Shown here in pieces: positions 7,079 through 12,226 of a stretch of DNA of 23,782 bases (its first letter is position 1; every line of letters begins with the position of its first letter). The DNA lies in assembly GCA_035622335.1 (NCBI GenBank), contig DASPVO010000076.1, forward strand, positions 1-23,782, in the 5' to 3' direction. The notes under the pieces were generated by a model. That model did not search any database, was not told where the DNA came from, and was given only the letters and a program-made list of their open reading frames with translations. The stretch comes from DATJAJ01 sp035622335 (lineage in GTDB: Archaea > Thermoproteota > Nitrososphaeria > Nitrososphaerales > Gagatemarchaeaceae). The position numbers were made by a program, and so were the translations under genes.

Positions 7079-7621
7079 TTGTCTCTCAAGAAGGACATCA
7101 AGTTGGAGGCCGCTGAGAAGATAGCTCTCGACTTCCAGAACAGAACAAAGGACCTCTACAGGAAGTGTACTATCGCAGGGAGCATACGCAGGCGGAAGCC
7201 TGTGGTCCACGACATAGATTTTGCGGTCCTCCCGAGCGGGAGGAATTTCGAGGTCTGGAAGAAGAAGGTGACGAACAGAGTGGAAGAGATTGGAGGTAGG
7301 GTCATCTCCTTTGGCGAGACCATCGCAGACTTTTCCTACAGAGGAGCACAGGTCAACCTTTTCCTGTGCGCGGACCCCGACGCTTGGGGAGTGACTCTAA
7401 TGTGGGCAACTGGCCCAAAGGGCCACACGATCGGCATGACGATAAAGGCCCGTGACAGAGGGCTGATCATTAACTCGAAGGGTCTCTGGACTCGCGAAGA
7501 GCCCGCGCGGCTCATCAAGACCAGGACCGAAGAGGACGTAGGAAGGGCGCTGGGATGGAAGTACAAGCCTCCCGAGGCGCGAGGGGAGAAGCAAAGCGAA
7601 CAGCGATGGCTTGAAGGATAA
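7079..7621 (+). CDS. Minimal family X (Pol beta-like) polymerase, palm and C-terminal part only
   Basis: A 180-residue protein of the Pol beta nucleotidyltransferase superfamily. It has the AGSIRRRK motif (33-40) with the first two metal-binding carboxylates Asp45 and Asp47 (HDIDFAV). TGPKGHTIGM (111-120) corresponds to TGSKxHN of Pol beta. The C-terminal block TEEDVGRALGWKYKPPEAR matches the family's last motif. It has no 8-kDa lyase domain and no PHP domain, so it resembles the very small viral PolX of African swine fever virus. The third catalytic Asp, expected in V-D-L, is Asn93 (QVNLFL). In context it would fill gaps before ligation in end joining, but the Asn leaves catalysis in doubt. 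The TTG start is supported by an SD site eight bases upstream. Confidence 0.88.
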   Translation: MSLKKDIKLEAAEKIALDFQNRTKDLYRKCTIAGSIRRRKPVVHDIDFAVLPSGRNFEVWKKKVTNRVEEIGGRVISFGETIADFSYRGAQVNLFLCADPDAWGVTLMWATGPKGHTIGMTIKARDRGLIINSKGLWTREEPARLIKTRTEEDVGRALGWKYKPPEARGEKQSEQRWLEG

Positions 7622-7635
7622 GGCGGAAGTCCGCG

Positions 7636-8289
7636 TTAGAATCCGAGCGGTTCGTTGACGAAGATCAGGCTGACTCGGCCTGGTCTTTCGTGCTCGGTGA
7701 TTAGCACCTTGCCTAGCACTGAGCCCCCGTTGCCGATGCTCTTCATCCGGCTGTCTTCGAGAGGCAGGGCGTACTCCCGGACGCGCTCCAGCGCGGTCTC
7801 CAAAGATGGCACAATCTTCTGGGTTCCCACGACCCAGATGACGTGCCTCGCCGAATATGCGTACGCGGCTAATTGGCTGCCACTCCCGCTCGCGGTCACC
7901 ACCTGTCCTGCTCGAGTCACCGCGTGCACGCTTCCCAAATAATAGTCGCTGAGCGTCGCACTTCTCCGGAGCTGCAACTGCTTCTCTGGGTCAGTCTCAG
8001 CAAGGATGGCGGCCTTCAGACTATGCCATCGCTGCTCGTCTGATTTCAGAAGGTCGGTGAGACCGATTTCTTCAAGTGTCCTAGACCCCGCCGTCATGAC
8101 GTCGGCGCCGGCGGGTATCATCCCCGCGAGCTTCGACAGCGCAGACGGTCCGTTCGGCACAAGCTCTGGGTGTATGCCCCTTCGTTCGAGAGCCTGCATC
8201 GTGGCCTGCGTTGTTTCGATCGAGGGCAAGACCCTCCATCTTCCGTGGTCGACCTCGGGCGAGAGGTTCTGATAGTAATTCGTCTGCAC
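7636..8289 (-). CDS. LUD-domain protein (LutC/YkgG-like)
   Basis: A 217-residue protein of the LUD family, whose members LutB and LutC take part in L-lactate oxidation in bacteria. Supporting features are TTQATMQALERRGI near the N-terminus, the glycine-bearing loop VMTAGSRTLEEIGLTDLL, GSVHAVTRAGQVVTASGSGSQ, and the core strand VIWVVGTQKIVPSLETALERVREYALPLE, which is typical of the family. No iron-sulphur partners are adjacent, so the substrate is unknown; stand-alone LUD proteins are common. It starts at a GTG with the TAATATAAAT box (8311-8320) 27 bases upstream, which predicts a leaderless mRNA. It is divergent from the VOC gene across a palindromic site and convergent with the polymerase gene, 14 bases apart. 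Confidence 0.88.
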   Translation of the reverse strand: MQTNYYQNLSPEVDHGRWRVLPSIETTQATMQALERRGIHPELVPNGPSALSKLAGMIPAGADVMTAGSRTLEEIGLTDLLKSDEQRWHSLKAAILAETDPEKQLQLRRSATLSDYYLGSVHAVTRAGQVVTASGSGSQLAAYAYSARHVIWVVGTQKIVPSLETALERVREYALPLEDSRMKSIGNGGSVLGKVLITEHERPGRVSLIFVNEPLGF

Positions 8290-8310
8290 GGCTGTCGCGA
8301 TATCGGTAGC

Positions 8311-8320
8311 TAATATAAAT
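8311..8320 (-). promoter_or_regulatory. TATA-type box of the LUD gene
   Basis: ATTTATATTA on the reverse strand, centred 27 bases before the GTG at 8289. It is one of the clearest promoter boxes in the window. Confidence 0.6.
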
Positions 8321-8324
8321 CTGG

Positions 8325-8337
8325 TAGTGATTCACTA
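8325..8337. promoter_or_regulatory. 13-bp palindromic operator candidate
   Basis: TAGTGA-T-TCACTA, a perfect 6-1-6 inverted repeat five bases behind the LUD TATA box and inside the divergent intergenic region. One extra half-site TCACTA occurs at 8375-8380, just upstream of the VOC promoter box. Confidence 0.45.
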
Positions 8338-8387
8338 TCAACTAAGTATTGATGACTTTACCGCAGGGGCACTCTCACTATACAGGC

Positions 8388-8397
8388 TTTTAAAAAA
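8388..8397 (+). promoter_or_regulatory. TATA-type box of the VOC gene
   Basis: CTTTTAAAAA, centred about 25 bases before the ATG at 8417. Confidence 0.55.
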
Positions 8398-8416
8398 GGC
8401 ACTTCAAGTCGTTTTC

Positions 8417-8806
8417 ATGGAGAAGATTCTAACCGGTCTGCACGCCGTGACGATACACATTCGGGACGTGCAGAAGGCGAGAGACTTCTACGGTGAAGTG
8501 CTAGGGCTTCGAGAGCTTTCCTTCAATGAGAAAGCGAATCGCGTCGTCTTCGCGCTTCCCGACACATCCACGATTCTCTCTATGCACATAATGTCTCCCG
8601 GCGAGGAGGGGAGAGAGCCAGGAACGGTGACGGGCATCGTCTTCAGCAACCCCGACCCAGCGAAGGCATGCGAGGAGATCAAGCGTCGAGGAGGTGTGGT
8701 GACGATGGGACCGAGCGAGGTTCAACTGCCCGGGGCAAAGTTCGTCAGGGCGGCGTTCGCCGACCCCGACGGGAACGAGTTTCTGATATCGAACAGGACC
8801 GACTGA
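8417..8806 (+). CDS. VOC-superfamily (glyoxalase/dioxygenase-like) protein
   Basis: A 129-residue protein with the two beta-alpha-beta-beta-beta modules of the vicinal oxygen chelate fold. Module 1 begins GLHAVTIHIRDVQKARDFYG and continues VLGLRELSF. Module 2 begins TGIVFSNPDPAKACEEIKRRGG and ends FADPDGNEFLISN. The signature RDVQKARDFYGEVLGL and the final DPDGN are typical. Candidate metal ligands are the His of the first strand, a His in MHIM and the Glu of NEFLIS. Members include glyoxalase I, dioxygenases and antibiotic-binding proteins, and the reaction cannot be assigned. The reading frame extends upstream to 8327, but the promoter box places the start at the ATG at 8417. Confidence 0.88.
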   Translation: MEKILTGLHAVTIHIRDVQKARDFYGEVLGLRELSFNEKANRVVFALPDTSTILSMHIMSPGEEGREPGTVTGIVFSNPDPAKACEEIKRRGGVVTMGPSEVQLPGAKFVRAAFADPDGNEFLISNRTD

Positions 8807-9256
8807 TCAGTATCTCCAGCGTCGACTGAAGGCGACTATCTGCATCACAGATACGCAGATCCAAACGACGACCAGCGCGGCTATCAGGTACCACAGCCAG
8901 ATGTTCCTCCCCGTCAGAAAGTTGATGAGAACCAACGATATGATTACCACGCCGAGGGTCATCCTGACGAGTCTGAGAACGAAGAAATTGCTTCTTTGCC
9001 CTCCGTAGCCGGATCCCGAACCATGGTCCCGCTGTTCAAAGTCTCTCAGTCTAGCTTCATCGAGATAGTATCTTCCTCCGATGTCGACGAATATGCCCGT
9101 CCGTCCCAACCTCCTCTTCATCGCCTCCTCGAATCTGGGAGGAAGCCCGAGTTCTTGAACCGTCATCGCCCTATCGGGAGAGGTCGCCCCTCTTTCGCGG
9201 AATCTTTGGGCCATGGCTTCGATCCTCTCTCTCCACCTCCCCGGTGTCCCTAACAC
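8807..9256 (-). CDS. Small membrane protein with N-terminal helical/HTH-like part
   Basis: A 149-residue protein. The first half is charged and looks like a small winged-helix-type unit (TVQELGLPPRFEEAMKRRLG, then GIFVDIGGRYYLDEARLRDFEQR). A Gly/Ser-rich linker follows, then two membrane helices at about residues 90-112 and 118-142. It may be a membrane-tethered regulator or scaffold, but there is no specific family call. The GTG start at 9256 is supported by a CCTAAAATAG box (9278-9287) 26-27 bases upstream. Its stop directly abuts the VOC gene end (8806/8807), so the two genes are convergent with no spacer. Confidence 0.65.
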   Translation of the reverse strand: MLGTPGRWRERIEAMAQRFRERGATSPDRAMTVQELGLPPRFEEAMKRRLGRTGIFVDIGGRYYLDEARLRDFEQRDHGSGSGYGGQRSNFFVLRLVRMTLGVVIISLVLINFLTGRNIWLWYLIAALVVVWICVSVMQIVAFSRRWRY

Positions 9257-9277
9257 GAACCTGAGCTCACGGCGATT

Positions 9278-9287
9278 CTATTTTAGG
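9278..9287 (-). promoter_or_regulatory. TATA-type box of the small membrane protein gene
   Basis: CCTAAAATAG on the reverse strand, centred about 27 bases before the GTG at 9256. Confidence 0.5.
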
Positions 9288-9328
9288 CTCTCCTCGCGCA
9301 TCTAGGGAGCTCTTTTTGCGGATTCGCG

Positions 9329-10801
9329 TTAGCGTTCTAGATTCCTACCTGTTCTGCCGTCGATCCAAATAGTTCTCCTCTTGCGTTTGGTTGCAAGGTC
9401 CACGCGATAGATGGGGTACAGAAACGGGGTGGAACTTTCGAGCTCTGAGTTTTCCCAAGTCGAACGGACGACCTCCCTCAGCTCTGCCTCGTTAACTGAT
9501 GACGGCATGATTCTTGCTGAGCCTATATCGAGGCTCTCAAGGTCTAAGGGCGCGACCCCCCAATCGGGTTCAGGCCTCTCGACCAACCTCCTGTAGACGG
9601 TCGTCCTTCCTATCTCTGATGCTCTGGCAAGTCTTCGTTCCTCCAGTGGTTTCATCAGGGTTCTTATCGTCGCCTTCCTCACGCCCGTCTTCGAAGCCAA
9701 CTCCAGCGAGCTCAGTTCCTTGTCGCTGCGAAGTTGCCAGAGGAGTTCGAGTTGTCTCTCTTTCAGTCCGAGGTAGCGGCCCAACCCTTCTTTGAGGGTG
9801 ATTCCTCCTCGGAGAACGATGAATCTGGCTCCGGTACCATCGATTAGGGCGTACTTTGTTTCGTATTTCTTCCTGAGTACTCCCGTCCTGAGCCTGACGG
9901 CCAGTTCGAGGAGCTCCCTGTACTCGAGCTTAACCGAAGTCAACGTTTCTTCCCTGCCGAAGAAGAGGTATTGCTTCTGCCGCCTGACCAAGAGCGGAAT
10001 CCCGTCCGCGGAGAGGCTAGGAGAGAGACCCAGGGGACCCTTCGAAGAAGACGGGCTTCTCTGTGGTCCTTCGCTGACGATGTGACTCGGCTCGTAGGGG
10101 CGGACTACGCGTTTCACCAGCGCGGGAGTGAATCCGCCATGGCGGGTCTCCCTCTTTCTAAAGGCGACCATGGTCGGCTCCGAGGCTAGGCCTCCGAGTG
10201 CGTAGAACTCCCCTGGTCCGAGCGTTGTCAGCTGTTTAGGCAGAGAGTTACCCGGGAAGAACTGAGAGACGGCCTCGAGGTCGTTCCTTATGACGAGTTT
10301 CCCGATGAGCTGATTGCCGCACTGGCTGAGGACGTTCTTGTCGACCAACGAAGGCCGCTGGGTGCATACCATTAACCCAAGACCTCGCTTTCGTCCCCGC
10401 CTCGCGAGCTCTCCGAATACTGGCAGCCTCTCTCCCGACTGGGGAATGAAGCGGTCAGCTTCCTCAACAACGACCAGGTAGGGTGTCCTCCTCTCTGAAA
10501 TCACCTTGTAGAGGCTCGAGAGGAACAGGTTGACCTTCCTCTTTGGATCGTCTACATCCGAGATGTCAAGGATGATGGGTGCGATTTCTGGAGCCTGTCG
10601 TGCGAGGTCTTCCAAATCCAGTCCTTCCCACGCGACATCCATGCCGTCATCGTCGTTGACTCGGATCACTTCGTACTTCCCCTTCAGGCCCGAGTACTCG
10701 CCCTCCGTGTCTACAACCGCGAAAGGGACCCCTGCCCTGCAGAGTTCCTCACAGATGACCCCAACCGCGTAGCTCTTTCCGCTCCCGCTCGCCCCGATCA
10801 C
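9329..10801 (-). CDS. HerA-like (DUF87) ATPase with C-terminal winged helix; 5' end disrupted
   Basis: A hexameric-type FtsK/HerA-superfamily ATPase; HerA itself is a DNA translocase in end resection. Numbered from the GTG at 10801, Walker A is GASGSGKS (3-10) and Walker B is YLVVVEEAD (108-116), followed by the RGRKRGLGLMVCTQRPSLVDK sensor region (135-155). A C-terminal winged-helix region (ELSSLELASKTGVRKATIRT) precedes the end. The true N-terminus must lie upstream. The frame stays open to 10942 and encodes conserved sequence (RFGTSEHGPFLVDANRVATG) but has no ATG, GTG or TTG. No NurA nuclease is adjacent, so this may be a HerA-like paralogue with a different job. Confidence 0.85.
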   Translation of the reverse strand: MIGASGSGKSYAVGVICEELCRAGVPFAVVDTEGEYSGLKGKYEVIRVNDDDGMDVAWEGLDLEDLARQAPEIAPIILDISDVDDPKRKVNLFLSSLYKVISERRTPYLVVVEEADRFIPQSGERLPVFGELARRGRKRGLGLMVCTQRPSLVDKNVLSQCGNQLIGKLVIRNDLEAVSQFFPGNSLPKQLTTLGPGEFYALGGLASEPTMVAFRKRETRHGGFTPALVKRVVRPYEPSHIVSEGPQRSPSSSKGPLGLSPSLSADGIPLLVRRQKQYLFFGREETLTSVKLEYRELLELAVRLRTGVLRKKYETKYALIDGTGARFIVLRGGITLKEGLGRYLGLKERQLELLWQLRSDKELSSLELASKTGVRKATIRTLMKPLEERRLARASEIGRTTVYRRLVERPEPDWGVAPLDLESLDIGSARIMPSSVNEAELREVVRSTWENSELESSTPFLYPIYRVDLATKRKRRTIWIDGRTGRNLER

Positions 10802-10929
10802 GCATGTCCTGCCGGTAGCGACCCTGTTTGCGTCGACAAGGAATGGTCCGTGCTCTGAGGTCCCAAAGCGGAGATCTGTCGAATCTAGTCTCTCAGACGA
10901 ACCTTCTGTATCTTCGGGCGTATGACCAA
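10802..10929 (-). other. 5' coding segment of the HerA-like gene with apparent frameshift
   Basis: In the frame of the ATPase this stretch reads ...RLDSTDLRFGTSEHGPFLVD, clearly the missing N-terminal domain, but lacks any usual start codon. In a second frame, a TTG at 10929 follows AAGGAGG and the promoter box at 10965-10971. It gives VIRPKIQKVRLRD and then a stop near 10889. The two halves join sensibly only if one base is gained or two are lost around 10880-10895. This is either a real mutation, an assembly error or recoding. Confidence 0.55.
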
Positions 10930-10964
10930 ATCCTCCTTGTCGTTACTCCTCAGACCGGTTGAAT

Positions 10965-10971
10965 CTTTATG
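10965..10971 (-). promoter_or_regulatory. TATA-type box of the HerA-like gene
   Basis: CATAAAG on the reverse strand. It predicts transcription starting near 10941, just ahead of an AAGGAGG and the TTG at 10929. Confidence 0.45.
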
Positions 10972-10992
10972 ATTTGCGGGGCTGGGTCGATG

Positions 10993-12057
10993 TCACTCCC
11001 AGGCGAACTTGCCTTCGGAGTAGATGGGTTCGTCGTCGAAGAGAATCTGCCCGCCCTCCTTCATTCCCTTAATCATGTCAATGTGCAGAGCGCTGACGTT
11101 TTTCCCGCCTGCCTCGTTGAAGGCCATGCCAGCTGCCATGTGAATCGTGTCACCCATCTTCTCGTCGAAGAGGGTGTTCTTTGTGAACTTGGCAATTCCT
11201 CTGTTCATCCCAATCCCAAGCTCTCCCATGCGTCTCGCGCCGTCGTCGGTCTTCTGAAGCTCGTCGAAGAGGTCACCGCCCGCCTCTGCTTCGTGTTTGA
11301 CGATGACCCCATCGGCCAAGGTCAGCTTCACTCCTTTGACCTCCTTCCCCTGAAAGATTATGGGTTTATCGAAGTATATCGTCCCGTTGACTGACTCCTC
11401 AACTGGCGATGTGAAGACCTCCCCACCCGGGAGGTTCTTCTCCCCGTAATCGATTACGGGTTTTCTGCCACCCACGGACATCGACAGGTCTGTCTCCTCT
11501 CCAACGATTCTTACGTGGTTTGCTCGCCCCAGCCTCTCAGCCAGCACTTCCATCTTCTTCCCCATCGCAGGCCAGTCGACCAGAACGGCGCCGTACACGA
11601 AGTCCTCGTACGCCTCGAAAGACATCTCCGCTTCTTGGGCGAGCGCGCGAGTTGGATGGAGCGTTATGTTCCACCGCTTCCTCTCTATTATGGGATTCAA
11701 CGAACCTTGAGCCTTCCCGGCGAGCATCGCCTTGCGGACGGGTACGTCGACGGTCTCCTTCGTGTTCGAGCTAGAGATTATCGAGATCAGCGCGTCCATG
11801 CTCTCAATCATCTGTGAAACCTGTCTGGGGACGGTCCCCAGGATATCCTCTCCCGCTGCGAGAATGTGCGCCCGGGAGACCGAAGCGTCGGCGAGCATTA
11901 CTCCGATGTACCCACCAACTCTCCCTATCTCTGCCGCGATCTCTCTGACCAGCGGCACCCCTTCGGTCCCGGTAAGCACCAACACGTAGTCTCCCTTCTT
12001 GACCTTGCAAGAGTGGTTCACGAGTATCTTCGCGTGTTCTGCAGTCCTTGGGTCCAA
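10993..12057 (-). CDS. M29 family aminopeptidase
   Basis: A 354-residue metal-dependent aminopeptidase of the thermophilic M29 family (AmpS/AmpT/PepS type), which removes N-terminal residues from peptides. Candidate metal ligands are visible: GEETDLS (Glu188), GGEVFTSPVEE (Glu213, Glu220), IHMAAG (His306) and ALHIDMI (His325, Asp327). The N-terminal domain begins LDPRTAEHAKILVNHSCKVKKGDYV, which is typical of the family start. The open frame continues to 12216 but that extension is Arg-rich and unlike the family. I place the start at the TTG at 12057, about 11 bases after the predicted transcription start from a TTATCAT box. Length is normal to slightly short for M29. Confidence 0.9.
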   Translation of the reverse strand: MDPRTAEHAKILVNHSCKVKKGDYVLVLTGTEGVPLVREIAAEIGRVGGYIGVMLADASVSRAHILAAGEDILGTVPRQVSQMIESMDALISIISSSNTKETVDVPVRKAMLAGKAQGSLNPIIERKRWNITLHPTRALAQEAEMSFEAYEDFVYGAVLVDWPAMGKKMEVLAERLGRANHVRIVGEETDLSMSVGGRKPVIDYGEKNLPGGEVFTSPVEESVNGTIYFDKPIIFQGKEVKGVKLTLADGVIVKHEAEAGGDLFDELQKTDDGARRMGELGIGMNRGIAKFTKNTLFDEKMGDTIHMAAGMAFNEAGGKNVSALHIDMIKGMKEGGQILFDDEPIYSEGKFAWE

Positions 12058-12226
12058 GGATCCCGATTGTCCTCGCCCTTGCTCGACCGAATGATAAGGG
12101 AATCGTTTAGCCCGCCGGTTCTGAATCCTGCTCGATCCAATTGATCGCCTACAGCGGGGGTAAGAAAACGACCGTGGGAGAATGCGAGTTCTTCTATCGA
12201 CCCGCCCGCACACCAATCAACCGGGG
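12058..12226. promoter_or_regulatory. Intergenic region with M29 promoter and dyads
   Basis: 169 bases between two minus-strand genes. It holds the M29 TATA-like box (TTATCAT, 12091-12097), a near-palindrome CGATC-CAATT-GATCG (12133-12147), and flanking CCCGC (12111-12115) and GCGGG (12154-12158), which can pair around it. A T-tract on the minus strand near 12165-12170 may end the upstream M50-gene transcript. No gene is apparent. Confidence 0.35.

Noticed and set aside
8327..8416. Longer N-terminus for the VOC protein
   Set aside because: The VOC fold begins right after the ATG at 8417, and the TATA-type box lies inside the longer frame.
10969..11394. A 141-codon plus-strand frame over the end of the M29 gene
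   Set aside because: It is antisense to the conserved metal-binding part of the aminopeptidase and is a shadow of its codon pattern.
12090..12165. Possible tRNA on the minus strand (D-arm-like and anticodon-like stretches)
   Set aside because: No T-arm with GTTCRA, no proper acceptor stem and mismatches in the anticodon stem.
12058..12216. Upstream in-frame extension of the M29 aminopeptidase
   Set aside because: The extension is Arg-rich and unlike the family N-terminus, and the TATA-like box lies inside it.
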